A stretch of DNA of 33,769 bases. It comes from Verrucomicrobiota bacterium (GTDB lineage Bacteria; Verrucomicrobiota; Verrucomicrobiia; Verrucomicrobiales; Verrucomicrobiaceae). The notes beneath the pieces were generated by a model. It was given only the letters and a program-made list of their open reading frames with translations, ran no database searches and was not told the origin of the DNA. Positions 23,106 to 33,115 of the stretch are shown here, piece after piece (within the stretch, counting starts at the first letter, position 1; each line of letters begins with the position of its first letter). Location of the stretch: assembly GCA_026397715.1 (NCBI GenBank), contig JAPLUN010000656.1, positions 1-33,769 of the forward strand, written 5' to 3'. The position numbers and the translations under genes were made by a program.

Positions 23106-24358
23106 GGACGATCACGCTTGCCACGAGTAACACGCTGCAGCTGCCCATCCAGCAGCCGATGCGTGCCTTCGTGGCTGCGCAAACCCTGCCTGCACCCGCA
23201 TTCGATCGGCGCCCGGTCGTGCTGCATTTTGCTTACAGCATCGGTGGCGGCGGAGCGGAGGCGATGCTGATGAATCTGGCCGAATCGTTCGATCCGGCGC
23301 AGTTCCGCACCGTGGTCGTGGCCATCAATGCCAAGCCTTGGACGCATCAACTCAAGCGGCTGCAGGAGGCAGGGGTGAATGTGCATGACCTGGAGAGCAC
23401 CACCTACCTCAATCCGCGTACTCTCGCGAGACTGCACGCCGTGCTGCGTGCGGAGCGTCCCGACATTGTGCAAACGTGGACGCATCACGCCGATCTCGTG
23501 GGCGGCTGGGCTGCGAAACTTGCCGGAGTGCGCAACATTGTATGGAGCATCCACTGCCGCGAAATCCACCGCAACCCCGGCGATAGCGACAGCAAGATGG
23601 CGCTCTTCCGCCGCGCGCTGGCCTGCAGCTCGCGTTTTATTCCGCGGCGCATCATTTCCTGCTCTGCCACCGCCATCGAAGATCACGCCGCCATCGGCTA
23701 TCCGCGTGCCAAAATGCGCTGGATTCCCAATGGCATCAGCGCTGAACGCTTTGTGCCGGACACGGATGCCGGACTGGACACGCGTGCCGAACTGAAACTG
23801 CCACCTACGGCACCGGTGATCGGATTCGTCGGACGCTTTCATGAGATGAAGGATCTGGCGACCTTCCTGCGCGCAGCGGCCCTGCTCCAGACCCGGGTGC
23901 CAGAGGCACACTTTGTCTTTTGCGGCGGAGTCGAAGTCGAACTGGGCGAAGTGGAGCGTGAGCTGCTGGCCATGCTGCCGCAGCGTCAGCAGGTGCGCTT
24001 TGATTCTTTCCGTGCTGACCCTTGGCGTTTGTATCCTGCGCTGAGTGTGTTCTCGCTCTCGTCGCGCACCGAGGCGTGCCCGATGACCATCATTGAAGCG
24101 ATGTCCTGCGGTGTGCCGTGTGTCACCACGGATGTGGGTGACTGCGGACGACTGCTTGAGGGTGTTGGTCAGGTCGTGCCCATGCAGGATCACTCTGCTT
24201 TGGCGAGAGCCTGGGAACAGGCGCTGCAGCTTGGAGCGGCGGAGCGTGAAGAAATCGCCCGGAAGTCGCGCCAGCGGGTGCTGGAGAAATTTACCATCGC
24301 CCATGCGGCACGGCAGTATGCGGAAACTTATGCAGAGCTCGTGGAGGTGAAGTCATGA
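23102..24358 (+). CDS. GT4-family glycosyltransferase
   Basis: 418 residues, ATG overlapping the previous stop by 4 bases. GT-B fold, family 4: N-terminal nucleotide-free domain with HFAYSIGGGGAEAMLMNLAE and IVQTWTHHADLVGG, and C-terminal domain with VIGFVGRFHEMKDLATFLRA and the E-x7-E motif EACPMTIIE followed by AMSCGVPCVTTDVGD. It transfers a sugar from a nucleotide sugar to the growing lipid-linked glycan at the cytoplasmic face, with retention. The donor and acceptor cannot be told. It is flanked by deacetylase and DUF4091 genes, both overlapping by 4 bases. Confidence 0.94.
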   Translation: MRTITLATSNTLQLPIQQPMRAFVAAQTLPAPAFDRRPVVLHFAYSIGGGGAEAMLMNLAESFDPAQFRTVVVAINAKPWTHQLKRLQEAGVNVHDLESTTYLNPRTLARLHAVLRAERPDIVQTWTHHADLVGGWAAKLAGVRNIVWSIHCREIHRNPGDSDSKMALFRRALACSSRFIPRRIISCSATAIEDHAAIGYPRAKMRWIPNGISAERFVPDTDAGLDTRAELKLPPTAPVIGFVGRFHEMKDLATFLRAAALLQTRVPEAHFVFCGGVEVELGEVERELLAMLPQRQQVRFDSFRADPWRLYPALSVFSLSSRTEACPMTIIEAMSCGVPCVTTDVGDCGRLLEGVGQVVPMQDHSALARAWEQALQLGAAEREEIARKSRQRVLEKFTIAHAARQYAETYAELVEVKS

Positions 24359-26040
24359 AAGTGCTTCTGCTACTCCTGGCATTGACCACCAATGCGGCTG
24401 CCCAGCCGGTGAAAGTGTCGTTTTGCGATGGCATGACCCGCATTTCCCGTGATGGCGCCGCGCCGCCGGCAGCCACAAACACCCTGTACGCAGCACGCGG
24501 AGAGTGGGAGCCGCTGCAGATCATCGTCACCGCCACGCCGGAGCAGCTCAAAACGATTCAAGTGATCGCCACGGGGATCGCCAAAAATGATTCTGCCGCT
24601 CTGCTGCCAGCCCCAAAGGTGCTGCGTGAGCACTATGTGCGCGTCACCAAGTCCACGCCGATGGCACCGCTGCCGCCGGGCGAATATCCGGATGCACTGG
24701 TGCCGCTGGACATGCCTGCGCAGGAGCTCAGCGGTACTGAAGTGGTGAATCAACCTTACTGGGTGGATGTCTTTGTGCCTTACACGGCTGCACCGGGGGC
24801 ATATACCGGCGAAGTGAGATTCGAGTTTGCCGATGGCATGAAAGCCATTGCCAGCTACACGCTCAACGTGTGGGATTTTGACCTGCCGGTGGTGCCGAAG
24901 CTGCGCACCTCGATCATGACCACGGTGCGTCACGTCGCCCAGGTGCATGGCCTGGAGTATCATGACAATGCACCGTCGCTGGCGCACGCGGGTTTGCTCA
25001 ATGCCTATTACGACCTCCTCGCCGAACATCGGCTCAGCGTGGATCAAATCTACGGCAGCTATCCCGACGCCGGCACCGGCAAGCTGGATGAAGACAAGGT
25101 GGAACGGGCGCTGAGAAAGCACCTGCTGCACCGCCATTGCAACAGCATCGGCCTGCCGATCTGGCCGCAGTGGCCGTTCAAAGATCCCTTGGGCGAGGAC
25201 CGCGCTGCGGCGATGAGCTATGTCGCGCAATGGATGAAGCTGCTGGCCAAAATTCACTGCGAGTCACGCGGCTATGTCATCATGGGAGATCTCGATGAAC
25301 CAAACGACGAGGCCGCTTACGCCACCGTGCGCCGCTGGGGTGAGTTCTTCAACGAGGTGGAAAAAAAGCACGGCGTGCGTGTGCCGTTGCACGTCACCGA
25401 GCAACCCACAGCCGAAAAGGCCGCGTGGGGTTCACTTGCCGGTGCGGTGGACATCTGGGTGCCGCATTTCAGCGAAGTGTGGAAGGATATGGAATGGGCC
25501 GGTGGCAAGCATGACATCGCCCTGCGTCGTCAGGCAGGTGAGGAAGTCTGGGCGTATGCAGCACTCGTGCAGATGCCGGTGGCCTGGGAACAGCAGCACG
25601 GCAGGCCCAAGCAGCTCACCAGCAGCTTTCCACCCGTGTGGGCGCTCGATTATCCGCCCATGGCGCATCGCATCGTCGGCTGGTTGTTCCCGAAGCATGG
25701 AATCACCGGCTTTGATTACTGGGACACGATCTTTGCTGGCGACGGCTCCTACATCTACCCTGCCACGGAGAAACGTCAGGGCCGCAACGCCCCGGTGGCG
25801 TCCATGCGTCTGAAATGGCTGCGTGAGACGGCGGAGGACTACGATTACCTGATGCTGGCGCGTCAGCTGGGCCTGGAAGAGGAGGCACGTCGTTTGACGG
25901 CCAGTTTTGCGCGTGGTTTTGGCGACTGGGATGACAATTCCGGCGTAATGCTGAAGGCGAGTCAGCAACTGGGTGCACTGATCGAATCCGCGCAGCAACG
26001 CAAACAAACAGCCGCAGTGCCGGCAGGAGGTGCCAAGTGA
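24355..26040 (+). CDS. DUF4091 glycoside-hydrolase-like secreted protein
   Basis: 561 residues, ATG overlapping the glycosyltransferase stop by 4 bases. Signal peptide MKVLLLLLALTTNAAA with cleavage before QPV. A beta-sandwich N-domain (about residues 20-190, ending YTLNVWDFDLP) precedes a TIM-barrel-like region. In that region GDLDEPND (DEPND at 314-318), VDIWVPHFSEVW, AYAALVQMPVAW and FDYWDTIFAG are the conserved DUF4091 marks. The acidic residues at 314-315 are a likely catalytic part. This family is poorly characterised and related to GH clans. In this operon it may trim or modify the exported glycan. The C-terminal tail QQRKQTAAVPAGGAK is not family-like. Confidence 0.85.
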   Translation: MKVLLLLLALTTNAAAQPVKVSFCDGMTRISRDGAAPPAATNTLYAARGEWEPLQIIVTATPEQLKTIQVIATGIAKNDSAALLPAPKVLREHYVRVTKSTPMAPLPPGEYPDALVPLDMPAQELSGTEVVNQPYWVDVFVPYTAAPGAYTGEVRFEFADGMKAIASYTLNVWDFDLPVVPKLRTSIMTTVRHVAQVHGLEYHDNAPSLAHAGLLNAYYDLLAEHRLSVDQIYGSYPDAGTGKLDEDKVERALRKHLLHRHCNSIGLPIWPQWPFKDPLGEDRAAAMSYVAQWMKLLAKIHCESRGYVIMGDLDEPNDEAAYATVRRWGEFFNEVEKKHGVRVPLHVTEQPTAEKAAWGSLAGAVDIWVPHFSEVWKDMEWAGGKHDIALRRQAGEEVWAYAALVQMPVAWEQQHGRPKQLTSSFPPVWALDYPPMAHRIVGWLFPKHGITGFDYWDTIFAGDGSYIYPATEKRQGRNAPVASMRLKWLRETAEDYDYLMLARQLGLEEEARRLTASFARGFGDWDDNSGVMLKASQQLGALIESAQQRKQTAAVPAGGAK

Positions 26041-27275
26041 CTACAACAATGTTTCTTCACAAATCGCGCCGTGATGCGGCCGATTCCATCCCAGCACCGC
26101 GTCGTGGCGTGCTCACGCTCGACATCGTGCGCGATGAAGCGGGTTTCTATGCACTTCAGCCGTTTTGGGACACACTGGTCGAGCAAATGGCCACGCGTTC
26201 GCCGTTCGTTCGCTGGGACTGGATGAGCCTGTGGTGGGAAGAATGCCGTCAAGACGCACGGCTGGTCGTTGGTGTGCTGCGTGATGCCGAAGGTATTCCG
26301 CAGGCCATTGCGCCGCTGATGCTCGCCTCTGAATCGGATGCGATGCGCAAACATCTCGTGACCCTGACCTTTCTGGCCGGATTTGGAGATGCGCATGGCG
26401 AGCGGCTGGACCTTATCGTGCCTGCCGGCCTTGAGGATGAACTGACGCCTCAGCTCTGCCGCGTATTCAAGATTCTGCGGCCTGAATGCGACAATGTCCG
26501 GCTCAATCATCTGCTCGAAGAATCTCCCAACAGGCCCCATCTCCTCGCGGTGCTGAAGGAAGCTTTCAGCGATGCCGGAGTGCTGAACCGCCAGGTCACC
26601 CGGTTTATCAACCTGCCTGCGTCGTGGGACGAATACGAAGCACGCCACAGCTCCAAATGGCGCAATTTGCTGCGCCGCGGCCGCAGGGCGTTTACAGCAG
26701 AGCATGCAGGCATCGCCACGCAAGTCGGTGAGCGCATGACCATTGACGAAACGATGAAGGAGTTTCGAGTGCTGCATGCCATGCAGTGGTCGGAGGGAAT
26801 CAGCACTTTCACCACGGAGGCCTCCTGGCGTTTTCACCAGCGTCTGGTGGCGCGCTGGCTGCCTCAGCAGCGTGCATGGATGCCCTTGCTCGAAGCCGAC
26901 GGCAAACTGGTGGCCGCGCTTTACGGCTTCGTTGAGAGGGAGCAATTTTTTCAGTATCAGTCGGGCTGGGAGCGATCATTGGCGAAGATTTCCCCTGGAA
27001 AGCTGGTGATTCGCTGGGCTGTTGACTGCTGCATACAGCGCGGTCTGCAGGTGCATGACATGCTGCCCGGCGAATACGAATACAAACGCCAGTGGTGTGA
27101 CGGTACACGCTGGCTGCTCGATCTCGAAGGTTTCAATCCGGCAAGCTGGCGCGCCACCGCCTTTCGAGCTCTGCGTACCGTGCGCCGCTGGTTGCCACGG
27201 TCCAATTCTCCAGTGGTGACTAGTTCCAACGATTCTCAGGAGGGGAATGAACCTGTTCTCCCTCCAGCTGCTTAA
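26037..27275 (+). CDS. GNAT-type acyltransferase (CelD/BcsL, FemAB-like)
   Basis: 412 residues from GTG 26037, overlapping the DUF4091 stop by 3 bases; ATG 26049 is an alternative start. The protein is a double-GNAT enzyme of the type called 'acetyltransferase involved in cellulose biosynthesis' (CelD/BcsL), close in fold to FemAB. The motifs are FVRWDWMSLWWEE near the N-terminus, SSKWRNLLRRGRRAF in the middle and LVAALYGFVEREQFFQYQSGWE plus GKLVIRWAVDCCI in the second half. It is cytoplasmic, with no membrane segment. Family members transfer an acyl, or in the Fem branch an aminoacyl, group onto a sugar or amino acceptor. Next to a carrier-protein operon, an aminoacyl donor is a tempting idea, but no sequence proof exists. 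The C-terminal tail is proline/serine-rich. Confidence 0.88.
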   Translation: MTTTMFLHKSRRDAADSIPAPRRGVLTLDIVRDEAGFYALQPFWDTLVEQMATRSPFVRWDWMSLWWEECRQDARLVVGVLRDAEGIPQAIAPLMLASESDAMRKHLVTLTFLAGFGDAHGERLDLIVPAGLEDELTPQLCRVFKILRPECDNVRLNHLLEESPNRPHLLAVLKEAFSDAGVLNRQVTRFINLPASWDEYEARHSSKWRNLLRRGRRAFTAEHAGIATQVGERMTIDETMKEFRVLHAMQWSEGISTFTTEASWRFHQRLVARWLPQQRAWMPLLEADGKLVAALYGFVEREQFFQYQSGWERSLAKISPGKLVIRWAVDCCIQRGLQVHDMLPGEYEYKRQWCDGTRWLLDLEGFNPASWRATAFRALRTVRRWLPRSNSPVVTSSNDSQEGNEPVLPPAA

Positions 27276-27284
27276 TTCATTCAT

Positions 27285-29750
27285 ATGGCCATTTCCTACA
27301 GCATCCAGTCCTCAAACGCCGCCCCACCGGACGGCTTTGGAGCGATGCTTGCCCTCCCACCAGCGCGCGGCCTGGTGCCAATGGCTCCATCCATGACCAT
27401 GCCGGCGCATCCGGGCATGTCGCCGGTGTTTGATCCGCGTGCCTTCCTGCCGCCGATCAATCCGCAGGATTTTGAGGTGCAGTCGCTCATCAGTCTCGTG
27501 GATGTCATCGGCTATATCCGCAAGCGCTGGCTGCGGGGTGCGGTGCTGGGTCTCATGCTCGCGGCATTCACGTTTTACTACCTCGGCATGGGGGTGAAGA
27601 TCTACGAGGCGGAGTCTCAGCTGCTGCTGCGCATTCAGGATGCCAGTCCGGTTGACATCGATGGCGCGGTCTCCCGCGGTCCTGGAGAACTGAGTGCTGT
27701 GCAATTGATTAATAACCACCGTGCGGAGCTGCTGTCCCGGCGCTACCTGAGTTATTTATTCGACCACTTTCCGGCGAAGGAGCGTGATGCGCTTCTGGAT
27801 CGTGAGGCGAACTCGCTCAGTCGCAAGGACGAGCTGATGAAACTGCTGGGGCTGTACAAGCCGGGCAAGCCTGGCGATCCACGTGAGCGGTTCATCAACC
27901 TGATGATTAGCAATGCACGGGTGGAGCCGCTCAAGGAATCGCACGTGCTGCGGGTGCAGATTCGCGACCGTGATCCAAAGACCGCCGCCGATCTCGCCAA
28001 TCAGTTCACGGAAGAGTACACCCGCTATGTGGCCGAGGAGGAAGGCCAGCTCAGCGCGAACGCCTCCACCTTCCTTGAAACCAAGTCTGCGGAGTTGCTA
28101 AAAAGACTGCGTGAATCGGAGCAGAAGCTTGCCGAATACCGCAAAAGCCAGGGGATCATGGAAGACGTCGATTCCAAGGATGTCTCCAACGACAAGGTGC
28201 GCCAGCTTAACGTCGCGATCACGGAGGCTGACCTCAAGCTGACCCGCGCCAAAAGTGATCTCAATGATCTTGTGGCTGCGCAGAAGGTCGGTCGTGACCT
28301 TACCGAACTTCGGCTGTTTGCAGACAACCCGGATGTGAATTTCATCCGCAAGCAGCTTGATGCCAAGATCGCCGAACGTGCGCCTCTGGAAGCCACCTGC
28401 GGCCGCAAACACCCACGCATGATCGGCCTGACGAATGAAATCGAAGCGCTGCGCGGGTCGCTGGCCCGTGCGATCAGCTCCGTGGGTGGGATGATCCAGG
28501 CAGAGGTGGAGTCGCAGGAGCGCCAGCTTGCTGACTACCGCCGCCAGCTCGAAGAAGCGCGCGGCGTGGCGCTGGACGTCAATGGCAAGAACGTGCAGCA
28601 GAGCCTGCTGCGCGACCAGGTGCGAATGGACCGCGATCTCTATGAGAAAATCGAGATGCGCCGCAGTCAGGCAGCACTCACGGGCCAGTTCCGTGACAGC
28701 GGTCTGCTGCGTGTGGCGGATGTGGCAACGGTGCCGGAAAAACCTGTGAAACCGAGCAAGCCCATCGCCGCCTTGGCTGCTGTGATGCTGTTTGGTCTGA
28801 CCCTGATCGGCCTGCCAGTGGGTTGGGGAATTTTTGACGATCATGTGAAGAAGCTTTTCAACCCCAAAGTCGAAAAGCCTGTGATGCAGGATCAAACGCA
28901 ACACACCGCGTATGGCTATGGCTATCCAGCTCAGCAGGCACCGCCGCGTGCTTCTCCATTCGCCATTGCCAGCCCTGCAGCGCCGACCTTGCCTGCTACT
29001 GAACGCCCACCGCCTGCGATGAGTCGTCCGGAGCCGATGCCACCTCAATCGCGCCAGGCGCCGGTGATCAAGCCTGCCAATGGTGAAACCACCATTCTCG
29101 CCCGTCTTCCTTACGTGCAGGGATCCAGCCCGGAGGCCATGCTTTCGGAACTGCTGAAACCGGAACCCATCGGCGCTTCCAGTGCGCTGCATCAGCTCAC
29201 CAGCACGCTCGAACAACAAGCCATGAACCGCAGCGGCACCGCTGGGGTGATTCTCATTACGAGTGCGGGCACTGGAGATGGCAAAACGCTGGTATCCGCC
29301 GCTCTGGCCGCCGCCTTCTGCCACCAGGGCCGCCGCGTGTTCATGATGGAGTGCAATCCGTCCTCCCCCACGCTGCATCAGTGGTTCCCGCGTGCCGTGC
29401 AGGGTTACGGCGCCTATGCCAGCAACCTGGAGGCCCTCCGCTACGGCCACAGCAATCTTTTCCTTCTCCCCGGCTGCGATCTGCCCGCGCACGCCACCAA
29501 CGAACTGCTCGACGGCTACCGCAGCTGGATCGAGCGTGCGAAGACGGAAGTGGACTGGATCATTCTCGATGCTTCTCCGCTGCTGAAAAGCTTTGCCAAC
29601 GTCGCGCCGCTGGCCCCGCTCGCGACCGATGTGCTCATCGTCAACAATCCTGTCAAAACCACCCCCGCACAGCTGCGTGCCGGTCTGGCGCTGCTGCAGC
29701 CGATGATGTCATCGAGCGCGCTGCGTGGCATGGTGGTGAACGGCGGGTGA
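27285..29750 (+). CDS. Wzz/GumC-type chain-length determinant fused to a BY-kinase-like ATPase domain
   Basis: 821 residues. Order: proline-rich cytoplasmic N-terminus (to about 75), membrane helix near 84-104, a periplasmic Wzz domain with long coiled coil (about 110-480, for example LLKRLRESEQKLAEYRKSQGIMED), second membrane helix about 492-514, proline-rich linker, and a C-terminal P-loop domain. The Walker A motif is TSAGTGDGKT at 659-668. The Walker A' region MMECNPSSP (687-695) lacks the usual Asp pair, and Walker B is WIILDAS with Asp762. The protein stops at GMVVNGG with no C-terminal tyrosine cluster, so autophosphorylation as in Wzc is doubtful. It would set polysaccharide length or stabilise the export complex. 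It is the last gene of the exopolysaccharide operon, 9 bases after the GNAT stop. It ends 8 bases before the convergent PH-domain gene. Confidence 0.93.
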   Translation: MAISYSIQSSNAAPPDGFGAMLALPPARGLVPMAPSMTMPAHPGMSPVFDPRAFLPPINPQDFEVQSLISLVDVIGYIRKRWLRGAVLGLMLAAFTFYYLGMGVKIYEAESQLLLRIQDASPVDIDGAVSRGPGELSAVQLINNHRAELLSRRYLSYLFDHFPAKERDALLDREANSLSRKDELMKLLGLYKPGKPGDPRERFINLMISNARVEPLKESHVLRVQIRDRDPKTAADLANQFTEEYTRYVAEEEGQLSANASTFLETKSAELLKRLRESEQKLAEYRKSQGIMEDVDSKDVSNDKVRQLNVAITEADLKLTRAKSDLNDLVAAQKVGRDLTELRLFADNPDVNFIRKQLDAKIAERAPLEATCGRKHPRMIGLTNEIEALRGSLARAISSVGGMIQAEVESQERQLADYRRQLEEARGVALDVNGKNVQQSLLRDQVRMDRDLYEKIEMRRSQAALTGQFRDSGLLRVADVATVPEKPVKPSKPIAALAAVMLFGLTLIGLPVGWGIFDDHVKKLFNPKVEKPVMQDQTQHTAYGYGYPAQQAPPRASPFAIASPAAPTLPATERPPPAMSRPEPMPPQSRQAPVIKPANGETTILARLPYVQGSSPEAMLSELLKPEPIGASSALHQLTSTLEQQAMNRSGTAGVILITSAGTGDGKTLVSAALAAAFCHQGRRVFMMECNPSSPTLHQWFPRAVQGYGAYASNLEALRYGHSNLFLLPGCDLPAHATNELLDGYRSWIERAKTEVDWIILDASPLLKSFANVAPLAPLATDVLIVNNPVKTTPAQLRAGLALLQPMMSSSALRGMVVNGG

Positions 29751-29758
29751 TCGGTTCT

Positions 29759-30220
29759 TCAGGGCGCGCTTTGCTGCTTCAAAGCGTCAATGAGCGCCGC
29801 AGGATCGCTGACACTGAGCATGAGACTGTAGCCTTCCGTGGTCGGAATGCGTGCCACGCGTGTCTTGTCCGTGACAAAGAGCAGCGCTTTCTCCCCATTG
29901 CGGAGTTTGAACCATCCGGCGGCGTAGCCTGGCAGCGCTGTGCCCATCGTGCGCCATTTCGGCTGATGATCCTTGTCGGTGTGCAGGTTGGTGACGACCG
30001 CCTCGTCGAGTTTGAGCGACTTGAGCGGGACCATTCGACCATAGAGATCGCCTTGAAGCCGCAGGCCATCATTCGAGACCGTGAAACGCACATGCTGCAT
30101 GGACCACGCCAGCCAGATCATCAGCAACAGGACACCGACGAGGATGAGGCTGATGATGGCAAAGAACCACAGCGATTTACTCGCGGAAGGAATCATGGGA
30201 AAGACGGTGGCGGCATTCAT
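29759..30220 (-). CDS. Membrane protein with bacterial PH-like domain
   Basis: 153 residues from ATG 30220, preceded by AGAGG at short distance; ATG 30196 is the alternative. Residues about 18-41 form one membrane segment (FFAIISLILVGVLLLMIWLAW). The rest is beta-rich with VRFTVSNDGLRLQGDLYGRMVPLKSLKLDEA and a segment GWFKLRNGEKALLFVTDKTRVARIPT. This pattern fits the bacterial PH domain type (bPH, like DUF2679/YdbS/YvbH proteins), anchored with the domain on one side. No partner can be named. It ends 8 bases before the stop of the convergent Wzz-like gene. The aconitase gene stands upstream on the same strand, with a terminator between them. Confidence 0.75.
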   Translation of the reverse strand: MNAATVFPMIPSASKSLWFFAIISLILVGVLLLMIWLAWSMQHVRFTVSNDGLRLQGDLYGRMVPLKSLKLDEAVVTNLHTDKDHQPKWRTMGTALPGYAAGWFKLRNGEKALLFVTDKTRVARIPTTEGYSLMLSVSDPAALIDALKQQSAP

Positions 30221-30259
30221 GCCTCTGAGTGTGATCCTTCCGATGAAATATGCCAGAAA

Positions 30260-30292
30260 ACAAAAATCCGGCAGCCTTGCGGTCTGCCGGAT
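30260..30292 (-). terminator. Rho-independent terminator of acnA
   Basis: 9-base stem ATCCGGCAG (30266-30274) / CTGCCGGAT (30284-30292) with a 9-base loop. Read leftward it is followed by a U tract (the A run at 30262-30266). It lies 52 bases beyond the acnA stop and separates it from the PH-domain gene. Confidence 0.88.
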
Positions 30293-30315
30293 GATTGTTG
30301 AATCGTGTCTGGAGG

Positions 30316-30337
30316 GAACGAACTTGGAAGTTCGTTC
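30316..30337. repeat. Perfect inverted repeat just after acnA
   Basis: Arms GAACGAACTT (30316-30325) and AAGTTCGTTC (30328-30337) around GG, 6 bases beyond the acnA stop codon. It is not followed by a U tract on either strand, so it is not a simple terminator. It could be a small REP-like palindrome or a transcript-stabilising hairpin. I find only one copy in this window. Confidence 0.6.
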
Positions 30338-30343
30338 TACGGC

Positions 30344-33115
30344 TTACGCGTTGGCGCGCAGGATCTGGGCGAGCACATACGGCAGGATGCCGCCGGCGCG
30401 GTAGTAGTCGATTTCGACGGGGGTGTCGATGCGGACGACGACGGGGACGTCGAAGCTGCTGCCGTCGGCCTTGTGGACGCGGAGGGTGGCTTCGCTCATG
30501 GGCTTGAAGTCATTGCTCAGGCCCAGGAGGTCGAAGGTGGCATCGCTGAGGTCCTTGACCTTGTCGTAGTCGGCCTTGTCCTTGAAGTTGCAGGGCAGGA
30601 CGCCCATGCCGACGAGGTTGCTGCGGTGGATACGCTCGAAGGACTTCGTGATGACGGCTTTGACGCCGAGCAAACGCGTTCCTTTGGCGGCCCAGTCGCG
30701 GCTGGAACCCATGCCGTAGTCTTCACCGCCGAGGATGATGCTAGGCGTGCCAGCGGCCTTGTAGGCCTCTGCAGCGTCGTAGATGCTCATCTCGGTGCCT
30801 GCAGGCTGGAGGAGGGTGTCGCCGCCTTCCTTGCCACCCAGCATGAGGTTCTTGATGCGCACGTTGGCGAAGGTGCCACGGGTCATGACGAGGTCATTGC
30901 CACGGCGGCTGCCGAAGCTGTTGAAATCAGCCTGGGTGACACCGTGTTCGAGCAGGAAGCGACCAGCGGGGCTTGCCTTCTTGATCGCACCCGCAGGGCT
31001 GATGTGGTCGGTGGTGACGGAGTCGCCGAAGATGCCGAGCGGGCGGGCACCCTTGATCTCGGTGATGTCGCCGGGGGTCATGCTGAAATCAGCGAAGAAC
31101 GGCGGATGCTGGATGTAGGTGGACTTGCCATCCCACTCGAAGACTTCGCCGATGCCGCCCTGGATCTCGTTCCACTTCGGATTCTGCGAAGCGAAATCGG
31201 TGTAGAGCTTGCGGAAGACATCCGGAGAAAGAGCAGACGCCATGGCATCGCGCACTTCTTTGAGCGTGGGCCAGATGTCCTTCAGATAGACGCCGCTGCC
31301 GGCGACGAGTTCGTCTTTGCTCAGATCAATATCGACCGTGCCTGCGATGGCGTAGGCGACCACAAGCGGAGGGCTCATGAGGAAGTTGGCCTTGATGCTC
31401 TGATGCACGCGGGCTTCGAAGTTGCGGTTGCCGGAAAGCACGCTGGCAGCCACGACATCCTGGCCTTTGACGACGTCTTCAATGCCTGCATCAAGCGGGC
31501 CGGAGTTGCCGATACAGGTGGTGCAGCCGTAGCCAACGGTCTGGAAGCCGAGCTTGTCGAGTTCGACCTGAAGGCCGGTTTTCGTGAGGTAATCAGTCAC
31601 CACACGGGATCCTGGCCCGAGGCTGGTTTTGACAGCAGGCTTCACCGTGAGGCCCTTGGCGTTCGCCTTCTTCGCGAGGAGACCGGCAGCGAGCATGACG
31701 CTCGGATTGCTGGTGTTTGTGCAGCTCGTGATGGCAGCGATGAGCACGCTGCCGTCGGTGATGCTGTCTTTGATGCCGCCTTTGGAATCGACGGTGACTT
31801 CGAACGAGGTCTTGTCTGAAACCACATCCACACCAGCTGCTGCGCCCGTGACATCCAGTCCGTCTGCCTTGGCTGCGCCGAGGTGCTCGACAACCTGTGA
31901 AGTCGAAGCCTTGCCAAACCCGCCGGCTTTCACATCGGCAGCCAGGAGTTCATTGAACTTGGATTTCAAAGCAGGCACTTCGATGCGGTCCTGCGGGCGT
32001 TTCGGGCCGGAAACGCAGGGGACCACGGTGCTGAGGTCCATCTCCATCTCGGTGGTGAACTCGATGCTGCCTTTTTCGGTGGGGATGCCCCACATGCCCT
32101 GGGCCTTGTAGTAATTGGTGACGGTGGTGCAGAGCTCTTCGCTGCGGCCGGTGCCGCGCAGGTAGGCGATGGTTTCTTCATCCACACCGAAGAAGCCCAT
32201 CGTGGCACCATATTCAGGGGCCATGTTGGCGATGGTCGCACGGTCGGTCACTGGCAGGCTGACTGCGCCCGGGCCGTAGAACTCGACGAATTTGCCGACG
32301 ACACCGAGCTTGCGCAGCTTCTGGGTGACTTCGAGCACGAGGTCCGTGGCGGTGACACCTTCTTTGAGCGCACCTTTGAGGTAAACACCGACGACTTCCG
32401 GGACGAGGAAGGTCACCGGCTGGCCGAGCATGCCTGCTTCGGCCTCAATGCCACCCACACCCCAGCCAACGACGCCGAGGCCGTTGATCATGGTCGTGTG
32501 CGAATCGGTGCCGACGAGGGAATCGGGATAATACACACCGTCCTTTTCCAGCACGCCCTTGGCGAGGTATTCCAAGTTCACCTGATGCACGATGCCGATG
32601 CCAGGAGGCACCACCTTGAAGGTGTCGAAGGCCTGTTCACCCCATTTGAGGAACTGATAGCGCTCCTTGTTGCGCTCAAACTCCAGCGCGAGGTTTTGAT
32701 TCAGCGCATTTTGCGTACCGGCGAAGTCCACCTGCACGCTGTGATCGACCACGAGATCGACGGGCACGAGGGGCTCGACCATCTTCGGGTTCTTGCCGAG
32801 TTCTTTCACCTTCGAGCGCATGGCGGCCAGATCGACGAGAAGAGGCACGCCGGTGAAGTCCTGCAGCACGATGCGGGCGACAGTGAAGGGGATCTCATAT
32901 TCACCCGGGTTCTTCGCGTTCCAGTTCGCGAGGTTTTTGACGTCGGCCTCAGTGACCTTCTTCCCATCCAGATTACGCAGCAGGGACTCCAGCACGATGC
33001 GGATGGACACTGGCAGACGAGAGACATTGCCTACACCGGCACTTTCAAGAGCGGGAAGAGAGTAAAATTTGCCGGGAGCGCCGGAGCCAGTGGTGAAGGT
33101 GAGTGGTGTGTTCAT
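30344..33115 (-). CDS. acnA: Aconitate hydratase A (TCA cycle)
   Basis: 923 residues from ATG 33115; E. coli AcnA has 891. It interconverts citrate and isocitrate using a [4Fe-4S] cluster. The cluster cysteines are Cys465 ([19 protein letters not shown]) and Cys531 and Cys534 ([14 protein letters not shown]). Other AcnA/IRP1-type marks are [20 protein letters not shown] at about 203-222, [19 protein letters not shown], and [14 protein letters not shown] plus [10 protein letters not shown] in the C-terminal swivel domain. A stretch at about 395-447, alanine/glycine- and valine-rich, is longer than I recall for E. coli AcnA and explains most of the extra length. It is a single gene with its own terminator. 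Control is probably by the palindromic region upstream. Confidence 0.98.
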   Translation of the reverse strand: MNTPLTFTTGSGAPGKFYSLPALESAGVGNVSRLPVSIRIVLESLLRNLDGKKVTEADVKNLANWNAKNPGEYEIPFTVARIVLQDFTGVPLLVDLAAMRSKVKELGKNPKMVEPLVPVDLVVDHSVQVDFAGTQNALNQNLALEFERNKERYQFLKWGEQAFDTFKVVPPGIGIVHQVNLEYLAKGVLEKDGVYYPDSLVGTDSHTTMINGLGVVGWGVGGIEAEAGMLGQPVTFLVPEVVGVYLKGALKEGVTATDLVLEVTQKLRKLGVVGKFVEFYGPGAVSLPVTDRATIANMAPEYGATMGFFGVDEETIAYLRGTGRSEELCTTVTNYYKAQGMWGIPTEKGSIEFTTEMEMDLSTVVPCVSGPKRPQDRIEVPALKSKFNELLAADVKAGGFGKASTSQVVEHLGAAKADGLDVTGAAAGVDVVSDKTSFEVTVDSKGGIKDSITDGSVLIAAITSCTNTSNPSVMLAAGLLAKKANAKGLTVKPAVKTSLGPGSRVVTDYLTKTGLQVELDKLGFQTVGYGCTTCIGNSGPLDAGIEDVVKGQDVVAASVLSGNRNFEARVHQSIKANFLMSPPLVVAYAIAGTVDIDLSKDELVAGSGVYLKDIWPTLKEVRDAMASALSPDVFRKLYTDFASQNPKWNEIQGGIGEVFEWDGKSTYIQHPPFFADFSMTPGDITEIKGARPLGIFGDSVTTDHISPAGAIKKASPAGRFLLEHGVTQADFNSFGSRRGNDLVMTRGTFANVRIKNLMLGGKEGGDTLLQPAGTEMSIYDAAEAYKAAGTPSIILGGEDYGMGSSRDWAAKGTRLLGVKAVITKSFERIHRSNLVGMGVLPCNFKDKADYDKVKDLSDATFDLLGLSNDFKPMSEATLRVHKADGSSFDVPVVVRIDTPVEIDYYRAGGILPYVLAQILRANA

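Noticed and set aside
22997-24304. 435-codon minus-strand frame
   Set aside because: Antisense of the GT4 glycosyltransferase and the deacetylase end. The real genes have catalytic motifs and overlapping starts.
30305-31819. 504-codon plus-strand frame
   Set aside because: Antisense of acnA, whose iron-sulfur cysteines are on the minus strand. Long antisense frames are common in GC-rich DNA.
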